This document shows positions 31,523 through 44,210 of a DNA stretch of 64,000 nucleotides, in pieces. Source of the stretch: Prostheceraeus crozeri (taxonomy: Eukaryota > Platyhelminthes > Polycladida > Euryleptidae). A model generated the notes under the pieces. That model saw only the letters and a program-made list of their open reading frames with translations. It was not told the origin of the DNA and ran no database searches. The position numbers and the translations under genes are program-made. The stretch spans positions 62,001-126,000 of the forward strand of contig CAJQUW010010273.1 of assembly GCA_907163375.1 (NCBI GenBank), read 5' to 3'. Position 1 is the stretch's first letter, and the number at the start of each line of letters is the position of its first letter.

Positions 31523-32212
31523 AGTAATGTATATAAGACCGTTCTAGAACAAGCAAAAAATAAAAAAAAATAAGGTACCCAAAAATGCAAAGAAAAATGA
31601 ATATATGACCGATTCAGGACAACTAAAGAGAAAAAGATGAATATATGACCAGTCCAAGATAAGCAAAAAAATAAAAAAAATAAGGTACCCAAAAATGCAA
31701 AAAAATGAATATATCACCGATTCAGGTCAACTAAAAAAATATGATACCTCCAGAATGAGTATAGGAAATATTTCATACACTGAAAAAGAGTTTTATAAAT
31801 AAAAATAATTTTAAGGATAAAATCAAAAAAAAGTTTTAAGGTCGTTGGGATTTTTTCATATACTGAAAAGACGTTTCAAACATTTCACGTGGTCGAAAAT
31901 TTAAGTTGTCCAAAATTTCACGTAGTCCAAAAGTTTACGTAGTCTTTTCACATAGACCAAAAAATATCAAAATATTTATTAAAAAATGGAAACCTCAAAA
32001 ATGGAAGAAACCTCAAAGACGGAAGAAACTTCTAGAATATATCCTTCGTTATCACAATTAAAAACAAGTGAAATGGATATAGAAAAGCACCAAGATAGAG
32101 TTAGGTATATGAAAGATAAGGAATCTCAATTATTATTAAGATTAGAGCATTATGATAAATTAAGAAAGAGATGGTCTAAAGTTAAGAATGTTACACAAGA
32201 AATTGGCATCTT
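31523..32212 (+). repeat. P2 left terminal inverted repeat, extending into a gene
   Basis: About 690 bp that matches the reverse complement of 52364-53113 with many differences and some indels. The outer part has four spaced motifs of the type GACCGATTCAGGACAA. The inner part runs into the start of the hydrophobic-protein gene (31986 onward), so both ends of P2 carry that gene's 5' portion. Confidence 0.85.
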
Positions 32213-32650
32213 TATAACAGTAAGTTTAGGTGCTTTAACAATTGTTATATCTTCAGGTGTTTTAGTAATTCCAGTAGTTGCTACTGCTTTAACAGGTACG
32301 GGTGTTTTTGCAACTTCACTTGTTACAATGTTAGATAAATCTTTAATTACTAAGAAACGAAAATCATTAAAAAAACATTCTCACGTTAAAGAAGTTTATG
32401 ATAAACTGCATTATTACTTCCAAAGAGTATGTGATGATAATGTTATCACGTTAGATGAGATTGAAAAATTTGATCAAATAGCTAATGAAGTAAATCAAAT
32501 ATCATTTCAATTACAGACACAAGTTAATGACAAGAATAAACAGGTTGGTAAAATTTCTAATGAAGAAAATGATAAATTTTTTTAGAAGAACTAAAAACTT
32601 CATTAAACAAAACTTTAGACGAAAAGATGTAGACGACAAAGCAATAAAAA
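31986..32650 (+). pseudogene. Conserved hydrophobic helical Polinton protein, P2, broken
   Basis: Same protein as in P1 (18732-19481) and P3 (59410-60138): an RIYPSL start region, the charged helix with DKESQLLLRLEHYDKLRKRW, the Gly/Ala/Val hydrophobic core (VVATALTGTGVFATSLVTML) and the KKRKSLKKH turn. Its role is unknown. Broken towards the 3' end. Confidence 0.65.
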
Positions 32651-33342
32651 AATAATTTGTTCAGTAAAATGTTTTTGTTGTATTCCAATGTTACCACAAA
32701 ATTCAAATATTATATTTTAAAAATGGATAAAATTAAAGCTGATAATCAAAAAAGAATTCAACAATTAGATGAGTTAATAAAGCAAAAAAATATTATGAAA
32801 GAAAATCATACGCAGCATAGAATGACAAAAGCTGGTATTCAATCTGATATGTTTGAAAAAATGCAGCAAACCGAACAAGTAAAAACTGATTTTGAAAAAC
32901 TATTGAACCATTTAAAACTCTTGAAAGAGAACTTGCTAATCAGAATAACCGAGTAAATATAACAGATCCAGTACTTAAAACATTATTAGATGATTATGGA
33001 TTGTTAGAAGCAAATATAGAAAAAAAATTACCGAAATCTATGTTATTTGAACATTCTACTTTCTTTTTAGATAAAAAATTATTTGCAAGATTTTATCTTG
33101 GCGGAAAAGAAATATTTCCACAACCTTTACGGGGTTCAATTTTTTCACCAGACAAATCACCTATTAGTTTAGATAGAAATTTTGTTGATCTTTTAAGAGG
33201 AGCAGATTTAAAAAAATATGGCGTAGAAGATCTTATAAAATATAAAGCCATGTTAGATAGCGTTGGTGCAGTAAAATCTCTTGGACGTTATAAACAATTA
33301 GAAAATTTATTACCAACGGCACCTAAAGTAGGAAAAGGTTTT

Positions 33343-33460
33343 TGTGACGTGATGCATGATTGATCTGCATGAACGATTGTTCATGCTGGTATAACAGCCG
33401 TGTTGCATGACCAATAGAACAGAACTCAGCATACACGCCTGTCTTCTTGATCTCGTTACA
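33343..33460 (+). repeat. 5' LTR (118 bp)
   Basis: TG...CA boundaries. Followed at once by TGGTGTCAGAAG, a usual primer-binding-site form in this group. Confidence 0.92.
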
Positions 33461-33499
33461 TGGTGTCAGAAGTTATCTGTGATTGTCTCATTTGTCTGC

Positions 33500-35638
33500 A
33501 TGGCAGGAATTGGATTGCCGCCACCACAGATATTAGATATTCATGGATCGAATATTGCTGAAAAATGGAAACGCTTTGAATGTGCTTGGGTGAACTATTC
33601 TTTAGCAACTCAACTTACTGAAAAGGACGAGTCAATGCAGGTTGCAACCCTTCTGACTGTAATTGGTGAAGACGAAAGAGAGGTATTTTCAACCTTCAAA
33701 TGGAAGAGTGATGATGATTCGAAGAAAATTCAGGAAGTATTAGCCAAATTTAAATCTTATTGGTTACCATGCAGAAGTATTCCTTTTGATCGTTATCTGT
33801 TCAATAAACGGAATCAAGATGCAGACGAGTCATACGAACATTACAGAACTTGTTTGAGAAAGTTGGCTGAAAATTGTGAGTTTGATCGTATCACACCCGA
33901 TGAAATTCTTCGAGATCGCTTGATTTTTGGTATAAATGATTCAAAAGTGCGTGAACGGTTACTGAGGGAACCTAATCTTACATTGGAGAAAACAGATGTT
34001 ATTTGTCGAGCTGCTGAGAATATGCGTACTCAAATGGAAGTATTCAAGGACAGTGATCAAACAGTTAATGCCAAACACAAATTTGGCAAAAAAGAACTTT
34101 GTTTCGCATATGGAAAGCAGTGCACAAAATGTGGCAAGAATCATTTTTCTGTGAAGTGCAGAGCAAAGAACTCATATGATTCCAAGTTTGTGAATAATGT
34201 GGAGGAAAATGGTGATACAATATTCAGCGTTGAAATTTTCGCTGCTGATTGCGATGATGATCAATTTGTGTCCGTGGAAGTGAATAGAGGAAATCTGATC
34301 AAATTTATTATTGATACTGGGGCAAAGTGCAATGTTATACCCGTTGATCTGTACAGAGTTACCACTGGGGACAATGACCTTCAAAAAATATTACCTATAT
34401 ACGATTACATTACTGCTTACGGTGGATTCAAAATCAAAGTTATTGGTGAAGTTACTCTGGCCGTTTCAAGAAATTCTAAAGAATATAAGTTACGGTGCAA
34501 ACTGGTTGAGGATCCGGATTTACTCCCTTTACTTGGAAGAAAAGCATGTTTGGCAATGAATATTGTTAAATTTTTAGACAGTGATGCTATGCGACCTCCC
34601 ATGCTGAGAGGAAATACTGTTTATGCTTTGAATATGAACTTCTCGTCAGTGGAACTTTTGTGCAAACAATATCCTACTGTTTTTTCGAATATTACTGGTA
34701 GAATGAATGGAGAATACCACATAAAGCTGGATCCTGCTGCTATATCAGTGCAGCATGCTCCGAGAAGAGTACCTGTAGCCTTGCGAAGCAAACTTGAATC
34801 TACTTTGAATGAGATGGTTCTGGCAGACATTATTATTCCAGTGACTGAACCAACGCAACGGGTCAACTCCATAGTGGTGATCAACAAAAAAGATGGAAGT
34901 CTACGAATTTGTCTTGACCCGAAGGAGTTGAATAAATGGATTCAAAGAGAACATTATCCACTTCCTACTCTTCATGACATCTCAACTAGATTTAGTGGTG
35001 CAAAGATATTCTCTATAATGGATGTTAGAAATGGATTTAATCATATTGTTTTGTCAGAAGAATCTTCGTATCTCACAACATTCAATTCTCCTTTTGGCAG
35101 ATTTAGATTCAAAAGGCTCCCATTTGGAATTTGTTCGGCACCTGAAATTTTTCAGCGCAAAATACATGAATTAATCGAAGGACTTACTGGCGTTGAAGTT
35201 ATTGCCGATGACTTTGTGATAATGGGTTTTGGCGCATCATACGAGGAAGCCTTAAAAAGTCATGATTCTAATTTTCAAGATTTTTTACTGAGATGTAAGG
35301 AGAAGAATGTACACCTGAATCCGGATAAAATTCAATTACGGAGAGACAAGGTTCCATTTATTGGCCACATTGCAACTGCTGATGGTTTAATGGCCGATCC
35401 AAATAAGATTAAAGCAATCAGTGATATGAGCATTCCTACAAATGTAGCTGGTGTTCAAAGATTTTTGGGCATGGTGAATTATTTGTCGAAATTTTTATCG
35501 AAATTATCCGATGTTGCAAAACCTCTTCGTGATTTGGTTCGCAAAGATATTGAGTGGTCGTGGGATTATCCGCAGCAAGAGGCATGGTGTGAAATCAAGG
35601 ATATGGTTTCTAAAACTCCTGTTTTACGATATTATTGA
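33500..35638 (+). pseudogene. Gag, protease and reverse transcriptase region of the LTR element
   Basis: Gag-like helical region at the start. A CCHC-type zinc knuckle (CTKCGKNHFSVKC) follows, then an aspartic protease (FIIDTGAKCNVIP) and a Ty3-type reverse transcriptase (INKKDGSLRICLDPKELNKW, FGRFRFKRLPFGICSAPEIF, VIADDFVI), ending in the thumb/connection region. I placed the start at the first Met after the LTR and primer site. Confidence 0.85.
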
Positions 35639-35639
35639 C

Positions 35640-37225
35640 TGACTGATGAGGTAACTATTCAATGTGACGCCTCGCCTACTGGATTAGGTGCCTGTCTGAT
35701 GCAAAATGGACAACCGGTGGCCTATGCATCGAGAGCTTTATCCAGTGCAGAGTCACAATATGCTCAAATAGAAAAAGAATTGCTCGCAATTGTATTCGGA
35801 TGTGAACATTTCAATACATATATTTACGGTCGTGATATGGTGACTATCGAATCTGATCATAAGCCATTGTAGTTGATTATGCAGAAGCCACTACATTTTT
35901 GCCCCTCAACGTTTACAGCGTATGTTTCTTCGATTACCACGCTACAACCTTAAAATACAGTATAGAAAAGGCAAAGAAATGTTTTTGGCAGACACTCTTA
36001 GTCGTGCTCATTCGAATGAAATTGACATATGCTCATTATCATGTAGTGAATTGGAGGAGTTTGATCTCACGGACGTGCTTCCAGTTTCAAAGGAGAGACT
36101 TTCAAAAATATCAATTGAGTCCCAAAAAGATCCAGTGATATCCCAGCTTGCTACAATAATACGGAAGGGTTGGCCTGAAAACAAAAGAGACTTACCTGAA
36201 TTTTTTCATCCATATTTCATGTTCCGTGACGAGCTGGTTGCACATGGCAATTTAATTTTCAAAGGACAGCAGTTGTTGGTTCCACGGAGTCTGAGAAAGG
36301 AGTTAATGACCATTGCTCATGCTACTCATATTGGTATAGAAGGCTGTCTTCGTCGCATGAGGGAATGCTTATTTTGGCCGCGAATATCCGCTGAGGTTAA
36401 AGAGTATATATCATCGTGTGATACTTGTATGGCCCACAGAAAAAACCAAGCCAAAGAACCAATTATACAACATGATATGATTAAGAGACCGTGGGCGAAA
36501 ATAGCAGCTGATATTTGTCATTTACATGGTCGAAATCTTCTGGTAGTGGTGGACTACTACACCAATTATTTAGAGGTGGTCAAATTAAGCACTTTATCTT
36601 CTGAAGCAACGATTCGAGCTTTGGCAGAAATATTTGCAAGGTATGGCGTACCTGATGTTCTAATTACGGATAATGGGACCAACTTCTCATCGGTTGAATT
36701 TAAAAATTTCGCAAAGAAATGGAGCTTTGATCATATTACCTCATCGCCAAATTATGCTCAATCTAATGGGAAAGCAGAAAACGCAGTACAGACAGTCAAA
36801 AGATTGTTCAGCAAATGTAGAGAAACAGGAGAATCAGAATTTATTGCCTTAATGGACTGGAGAAATACTCCCTCGGAAGGAATCGGTTTGAGCCCTTCTC
36901 AGCTTCTAATGGGAAGACGGTGTAAAGTTTACTGCCGATCGCAGGATCATTACTTAATCCAAGGTATCAGACAGAAGAAGAATTGGATAAGATCTCAAAC
37001 AAGAAAAGGAAGCAAGTTGCATATTACAACCGAAGTAGCAAGTCACTTAAAGCCCTCAAACCTAGTCAGATAGTATCTATGAAGTTACCTGGTGAGTCAA
37101 AATGGTCTAGTGGTGTTTGCATTGGTGAAGCTGGGCCCCGAAGTTTTGACGTTGAGATAGATGGTAATATTTATCGCCGAAACCGCCGACAATTGATTGG
37201 GCATGAATCCAACAAGAGTCGGTGA
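35640..37225 (+). pseudogene. RNase H and integrase region of the LTR element, broken
   Basis: The RNase H region (about 35650-35880) is followed by an integrase with an HHCC zinc block (AHATHIGIEGCLRRM and CDTCMAHRK), a catalytic core (DVLITDNGTNFSS) and a C-terminal tail with a GAGSRSFDV-like module. Integrase after RNase H is the Ty3/gypsy order. Confidence 0.85.
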
Positions 37226-37419
37226 CACAAGAATCGACTGCCGCTCACATGGATATGGAACCTGAAGAGCTTAGCCCCTCGCCATCAGCTGAATTGACCA
37301 TGCCGCGCAGATCCGCGAGGATAAAGAAGCAGACTGACTTTTTAAGTGTTCGTGAGTTACAATTTGTACTGATGTTATATTTTATATTTTTTCTTTATTT
37401 TTCTTTGGGAAAAGGATGA

Positions 37420-37537
37420 TGTGACGTGATGCATGATTGATCTGCATGAACGATTGTTCATGCTGGTATAACAGCCGTGTTGCATGACCAATAAAACAGA
37501 ACTCAGCATACACGCCTGTCTTCTTGATCTCGTTACA
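37420..37537 (+). repeat. 3' LTR (118 bp)
   Basis: Preceded by a purine tract (GGGAAAAGGATGA). Identical to the 5' LTR except at one position. Confidence 0.92.
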
Positions 37538-37775
37538 GTTTTAAAACAGAAACAACTATATTTTTACCAGATGATCCACAAGAATTACTAAATATATTAA
37601 ATATTTTAATATCTGCAATAAAAGGACATAATTCTAGTTTCAATGAAATTCATGCTATATTAAAAAGACTATTAGAAAAGAAGATTATAAATGAAGAGGA
37701 TTATAAAAGTATAGCTGAAATATGTTGCTTTTAATTTTTATAAAAAAATATTTATTTAAAATTTGTATTTAGAAA

Positions 37776-38564
37776 ATGTGTTCAACAGATTTAGAAAAAA
37801 TTAATAATCAGTTAGAAAATTTGACAGAGATTTTGGGTTCATCAAAATTTAGTACGACGTTAAAAATTATAACAACTACTTCATCACACACTTGTAATTT
37901 AGAACCCATTCTACATTTGGAACAAAATAAAAATTATCAAATTGCATTAACTAGTTTCTCCACATTTAACACTATTCAAGACGTTATCAAAGATGTGAAT
38001 GATCAATTTAGATATTCTACTGATAAAGGCAAAACGTGGAAAGTACTAACTTTTCTTCCTGGTTCTTACGAAGTTGAATCAATATCAAATGAAATTAAGA
38101 AACATTTAGGTATACCATTTAAAGATAAGAAACAATTACATTTCGCAGTTGAACCGGCAGTTAATAAATTTTCTCTTACTTTAGACGTAAATCATCAAGT
38201 TGATATTAATCATGATAGATCATTATCAAAACTATTGGGATTTAATAAACAAACCTATAGTCAAGGTTATCATTTAGGTGAGAAGATTCCAAAAATAACT
38301 GAAATAAATTCAATCGTTGTACATTGTGACATTATTGAAGGAGGATATATAAATGGCAAACTGTCAAATTTCATTTTCAGTTTTCCAGCTCTTACTGTAC
38401 CCATTGGTTATAGATTAAATGTAATTCCACAAACATTAATATATTTCTCTATTACAAGAAAAACTATTAACAGCATTAACATTAGAATTACGGATGAGAA
38501 AGGACAAGAAATAAATTTTGGAGGTGAAGAGATTATGATAGATCTTTTGGTTAGAGAAGTTTAA
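37776..38564 (+). CDS. mCP: Polinton penton-type minor capsid protein, P2
   Basis: 262 residues, same length and start (MCSTDLEKINNQLENL) as the P3 protein. It carries the minor-capsid signature blocks SKLLGFNKQTYS, HCDIIEGGYINGKL, VPIGYRLNVIPQTLIYF and FGGEEIMIDLLVREV. It would form the pentameric vertex of the capsid. The palindromic insert seen at the stop codon in P1 and P3 is absent here. The frame looks whole. Confidence 0.85.
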   Translation: MCSTDLEKINNQLENLTEILGSSKFSTTLKIITTTSSHTCNLEPILHLEQNKNYQIALTSFSTFNTIQDVIKDVNDQFRYSTDKGKTWKVLTFLPGSYEVESISNEIKKHLGIPFKDKKQLHFAVEPAVNKFSLTLDVNHQVDINHDRSLSKLLGFNKQTYSQGYHLGEKIPKITEINSIVVHCDIIEGGYINGKLSNFIFSFPALTVPIGYRLNVIPQTLIYFSITRKTINSINIRITDEKGQEINFGGEEIMIDLLVREV

Positions 38565-38602
38565 TTTTCTTCTTCTTAAAAATAAAAATTATTTTATTAA
38601 AA

Positions 38603-39377
38603 ATGAGTGAAGAAATTTCTACAAACCTAGCATTAAATAAAAAACTTAAATTCAATCATCACCGTAATCTATCCAATAAAGTTTTATCAGTTATTTGTGG
38701 AAGATCAGGATGTGGTAAAACATCTATTATTTAAAATTCTAACTACTCCAAATTTTTTAGATTATGACAATCTTATGATTTATACAACAACAGCAGAACA
38801 ACCTGTTTATCAATTTTTAAAAGATGGATTTGAAAATAATCTTAAAAAACAGAAATTGCTTCCTTATTTGAAGGATATAAAAAAATCTGAATATGAAGAG
38901 GAAATAAGTTCGTGGTGTGAAGAAGCAGCGAAAAATAAACAATAAGTAGAATCCGATAAAAATAACCATATAAAGATACAATTAATCGATGATAGTGGTA
39001 ATATGCAAGGTCCTTGTAAATTAGATAAAGGAATGAAACATTGTGTAATTTTTGATGATTGTGTTAATGATAGAAATCAGTCAGTTCAGAGAAATTATTT
39101 CACAAGAAGTAGACATAATAACTGTAGCGTTTTTTATTTAATACAAAGTATGTATTCATTAGATGGAGGTGTTATTAGGAAGAATGCAAATATATTTATA
39201 CTATTTGAAATAAATGCAAGAAATTTATGTTATTTGTTAAGAGATTTATGTATAAGAGATAAAGATGAATTTAAGCATTCGTGTAATAATGCTTGGTCAA
39301 AAGATTATGGCTTCATTACAATTAATATTGATAAAAAAATTCATGATAGAGTTATCGAACAATTGTTCTCTGACTAA
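38603..39377 (+). pseudogene. ATP: Polinton packaging ATPase, P2, broken
   Basis: Walker A (GRSGCGKT), Walker B (HCVIFDDCVND) and the RHNNCSVFYL block are present in order. It is closely similar to the whole P3 protein at 62077-62844. Broken. Confidence 0.85.
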
Positions 39378-39426
39378 GCTTCGCCCCGACTGAAATGCGA
39401 TAGAAAATATTTTCTCGGGGTGATCG
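39376..39426. terminator. Hairpin between convergent P2 ATPase and polymerase
   Basis: CTTCGCCCCGA pairs with TCGGGGTGA across an A/T-rich loop (AAAATATTTTC). Same arrangement as 16028-16078 in P1. Confidence 0.55.
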
Positions 39427-39458
39427 AATAATTTAGTTTTTTCTTAATCTTTAGAAAT

Positions 39459-42400
39459 TTAAAAATTAGAAAATTTAAAAGGTGAAGTAGTTATTCCATC
39501 AGGTATAATTTTTCTTTTATCATCAAATGGATCTAATGCTAATTCATGTTCCTCTTTTAAATACATTTTATGTTTCTTTGAATTAAGTCTATAATTACAT
39601 GCTGTTTTTATTTCATTATTAAAAAATGCATTCTTATAATTTTGAAATGTTATTTGGTTAGCCACTGATGCCTTTGAAATTCCTTTTAATGTTTTAGATG
39701 TATTTGAATTTGTGTTAGAATTTGTGTTAGACTTTGTATTAAAACAATAACATTTCGCTTTTAAAAATACAGCTTCTGTTATGTACGCTTCATTTCCTTC
39801 TAGTTCATCTTTTACTTTACATAAATCAGAAGGATGAATGATATCTTTTATTTTATCTATTTCTTCATCAAGTGTAGAATTATACGGTATTGTTAATTCT
39901 AAGAAAACGGAATCCGTATCTGTAAAGTGTAATTTATAGTTTTTGCCATAAGCAGGTGCTAAATAATCATATATAAATCTATACATAAATATTTTAGCTA
40001 ATTCTAATATAGTGAATCCTATAAAATTAAACTTATCATGTTTTATAATGCTTCGTCTTAGATGCACTGCACATAGTTCATCACTAAATCTAGTAGTTCT
40101 TTTATATGTAGGTTTCCTTGTTAAATTTTGAAACCTATCTCTATCATAAACTATTTCAATATTTTGTCAATTACGGACATTTTCTAAAGTCTTACCATAA
40201 AATGCATTATTCATTAATTTGAAGAACACGTTTCCAAAATCATCTTTATTTCTTTTAGCTATTTTACGTTTTTCAATATTGAACTCTATATAATCTTTTA
40301 ACCACCTAAATTTTCTATACACTAGTTTCCGGTGAATTTTAAAAATAATCATTCCATGATCTAAATACCAATCTAGCATTCTTCCTTCAACAACATACTT
40401 TCCTTTATTACTTTTTGTTAACATAATTTTTTTTTGTTGGCCTGTATTTCTTAGGAATTAAAGATTTTTGATAATCTGAAAAATCTTCTATATTGGTAAT
40501 TTTGTTTTCGGGACCGAAAGGATAATATTGTGTTGCGCCTTTTATATAATCAGGGTATGCTAAATCAACTTCATATATATAACCATCATTATTTTCACCA
40601 TCTAATGTATGTTCGTATTCAAGAATGGTACTCCATTCCATTTCACCTGTTGGTACATTAATTCTTGTATCATACAAGAAGAATATGAGCTATTAAAATC
40701 ATAATATAACAAATAGTTTTCTCGCATGAATTCATCAACTGCTGCTTGACTCTCTTCATTTGATACAAGTCCTTCTATATTTTGATTAAACAATTTTATA
40801 AATTGATCTTTTCCTTCTGGATTTAAAAATTTTAAATAACCGTAATCATCAGGATTTACTTTCTTATTATAACATTTAACATATCTATTACCTAGAACAG
40901 ATGAAACACCACCTCTAATTCCAGATTCCAAAAATAATAATTTATCATAAGAACTTTCTTTATAATATTTAAGTTTAACATTTGTATGTTTTAATCCTGC
41001 CAACCATGTTAAACCTGGTGTACTATTTGTATAACATGGATGTATTCCATAATATTCTATACACATATCACGAAAGTTTTCAAAAAGATCAGCAAGGATT
41101 AACACATCTATCTGAAGATATTTCACTGTATAATCATACATTGTTCTACAATTTAACTCTTTCCAATTTTTTTCAGCTTCTGCATAATCTTCTTCAGATA
41201 GTTGTGATTGTTTTAATGTTGATTTAAATTTGTCACGTGAAAAAAATTGATGTTCTTGCATTATTTCATTTATTCTATTTATATTTCCAGTTAAATATTG
41301 TAGGGAAAAACACCTTTTGAAGGTTTTAAATTATATTTATTTAATATTTTATATTGTTCAGGTTTCAAAGTTTTTACCATGAACTATAATGAATAAGGAT
41401 TAAAAAATCTAAATGCATCTAATATTCTAATACAACCAAATTGCATTGAAAAATATTCTTCTTCTCTTTTACATAGTACGTTTGTTCTTAGTTGTTGTAA
41501 TTTTTCAGATGAGAATAGATGTTTTATTATTAAATGGAAATCATATTTAGAACCATTGTAAAAATATAAAGGTACAAAGTTATATCTAAATTTATTAGCA
41601 TTAAGATTACAAGAATTATGTGCTGCACCTCTATATAATCCATTTAGATGATCATGATCTTTTACTTTATAAGTTGTAAATTCTTTTCCACAGTAATAAC
41701 AATTGTTTTCATTATCAAATTGTACTAATTGGTCATACGTTAATGGAAGCATTTGTTTATTTGTTTTAAGCAATTGTGAAAAATATTTTTGTAATTCTTC
41801 TATTTTCTTTGTAAACATTTCTGAACTATCTTCACCATAGTATTGATAATACTCTGATTTAAATAATTCAGGATAATTTGAATGAATGTACATTCCCCAA
41901 CATAATGGTTTTTGTTCAAGCAAATGCTTACCAGAACTTTGTGTCATGTTAACATTATATGCTTCAAAATCACAATATATAATAAAGGGTACTTTATTTT
42001 TGTAATACCATTTATTATATACTAAATAATCTTCTTTAGTAAAAGTATTTTTAACTGCTTCATTTTGTTGACAATTCTCCAAATGTCTATTCATTTCTTC
42101 TTTAGTTCTAAAGCTCGTCATACATTGGAGACAGGGAAAATTAGCATTATCTGAAGTTTTTGTAAACATAGAAATATCTTTACACAATATGTAATGACCT
42201 TGATAATATAGTATATTCGTTTGTGCTGGTTGCATTAACTGCTGCTTTAGCATTTTTAACTTTTGATATTCCTGTTGTAATATTTCTAACTGTTCTTGAT
42301 ATTGTTCTTGATATTTGTTTTGAAATTGTTCTTTATAATGTTTTCGACATTGTTCTTAATATTGTTCATGATATTCCTTGCTTAATATATTTTTACTCAT

Positions 42401-43945
42401 ATTGTATTCTTTTAGATTTTTTGGTGACAATATTTTTTATATTGTTGCAGATTTTTTGGATGACATTCTAGTTCATTAAATTGAGAATTACATTGTTGGT
42501 GGACTATGTATGATAATTTTGAATATTCTTCATCTTCAAGATTCCATTCGTCTTCAATATATTTGTGAAATAATATAGTTTCTTCTTGTCAATATTCTTG
42601 TAGATATTGATTATGTAACATTTGTAACTCTTGTTGATATTCTTGTTGATATTGTTTTTATATAGTTGCGGTAACATCTCTAACTTATGTATATATTCTG
42701 ACAATATCCACATCCTTTATAATTTTTATAATTAATCATTATTGGTGATACTGTTTTTATAATTTCATATTTTTCAGTACATATTACATTTCCATTGTAA
42801 ATAATATTATGATGCATGTAATTTCTTCTTTCATTGTATACTATTTTTGTTTGGCATAAATTTTTGTTATTCAAATAAAATTATTTTAAGTTGTTATAAA
42901 CAATGTTATTAACTTCAATATCTCCGGAATATAAGGGAGTAACATCACCAATAGAAACATACTTCACATTTAATTCAAAAACATTTACTTCTATTAAATT
43001 TTTATTCTTTTCATGAAACTTCATTAATTTATTATAATTATGCGGACCTTCTTCTAAGTCATCAGAGAGATCAAGTTCATTTATATATTCTTCTTTATTA
43101 TAATGACTTAGTCTTTCTTTGTGATATTTTGCAGGATGTAAATGTGCTATAACACTCCACAGAAAACAATATTCATCTTCATTCTGTATGTTGATTATTT
43201 GTGGAGAACTGAAAGGAAGGGGTATGTAGAACTACCACCAGTATTATTTTTATATTTGTCAATTACTATTTTCTTAGATAGTATTGCAACAAATCTCCAA
43301 CCAGATTCACTCACTGAGCTTCAGTTATATCATCTTTTAATTTATTTATCATTGTTTCAAATATGGGTTGTATATCATTTACATTATGAATTTCTTGTGT
43401 CTGTGTAAAATGTCCTTGTATTATTTCTTCAGTCATTCCATTGGATCCAGTTTTTGTATAAAGTACTTCTACATTCATATAACATTTAAAGGATTTCTTA
43501 AATATATCATAGAAGTTTGTTAATACATCATAAAAAGTTTCATCGGTTTCATTATGTTCAACAGACTCATCAAATAAATATTTTATATCTGTTACAGCTT
43601 CGTCGGTTTTGTCAGTTTCATTGAATAAATATCTTTTATCTGTTTCGGGCGAGGTACTAGAACTTTCGGGCGAAGTACTAGAACCTTTGATTTCCCCAAA
43701 AAGATCTTCACCATTAAAAACTTTTTTATTTTCCGAATGTGAATAATCATCAAATATTTTTTTAGCTTTTATATCAGTAAGTAATGTATCTGGATAGTTT
43801 TTGTAATTATTTAATTTTGATATATTTCCCTCATCAGCTCGATCTACATTTTGTAAATGCATTTTACTTTTTAAATGAGATTGATCACTTTTTTTGTTTG
43901 TAACTGTCTTTTACATAAGACACAATAAAACTTGGTATTTTCCAT
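39459..43945 (-). pseudogene. POLB: Polinton DNA polymerase B, P2, heavily broken
   Basis: Same landmarks as P1 on the opposite strand: zinc fingers, exonuclease (YCDFEAYN), the DHDHLNGLYRGAAHNSC block, palm motif YDFNSSYSS, KLMNNAFYGKT and FTDTDSVF. The segment before the exonuclease has an extended Gln/Glu-rich coiled stretch with many repeats of a Tyr-Gln-Gln-Glu type. Many breaks. Confidence 0.88.
43645..43688. repeat. Two tandem palindromic half-cassettes in the P2 polymerase gene
   Basis: TTCGGGCGAGGTACTAGAAC and TTCGGGCGAAGTACTAGAAC stand side by side. They resemble the CGGGCGAAGCCCTAGAAC half of the cassettes at 17830 and 59172. P1 lacks them at this point. They are translated as two STSPE/SSSTSPE-like repeats, in frame. 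Confidence 0.75.
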
Positions 43946-44210
43946 TATTTGCTTTTTAAAGAAAAAATTTGTGTTTTAATTTTAGATATAGACATTCTAA
44001 TATCAAATGATGACACGTGGGAATGATAACCTTTTTATTACATCTAAAAATTTCATTACATATGAAAATTTTATTGCATCTAAAAATCTATTACATCTAA
44101 AAATTTATTTATAGAATATTTTGTTTCTAATCGTTTTTTACAATATCTAAAAGTTTAACATCAAATTTTTTAATATTATTAATTTCTTTCAAATAAGAGA
44201 TAGCATTTTT
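43946..44210. other. A/T-rich spacer in P2
   Basis: Repeats of CATCTAAAAATTTATTAC type lie between the polymerase and clamp-like genes. No gene is seen. Confidence 0.5.

Larger units (their letters stand above)
33343..37537 (+). mobile_element. Ty3/gypsy LTR retrotransposon inside P2, young but broken
   Basis: 4195 bp with 118-bp LTRs starting TGTGACGTGA and ending CTCGTTACA. It is flanked by an exact 5-bp duplication GTTTT (33338-33342 and 37538-37542). The order Gag, protease, reverse transcriptase, RNase H, integrase marks it as Ty3/gypsy. The two LTRs differ at one of 118 positions, so the insertion is recent and later than P2. The coding part is broken in about three places. Confidence 0.93.
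32657..37736 (+). pseudogene. Conserved Polinton protein of unknown role, P2, split by an LTR element
   Basis: Homologue of the P3 protein at 60209-61120. The LTR retrotransposon (33343-37537) sits inside it, and the gene resumes afterwards with FLPDDPQELL. At its 3' end P2 has an empty site where P1 and P3 carry palindromic cassettes. Confidence 0.65.

Noticed and set aside
33407-33499. An upstream start for the LTR element's Gag within the 5' LTR
   Set aside because: It begins inside the LTR and runs through the primer-binding site. The Met at 33500 is the more reasonable start.
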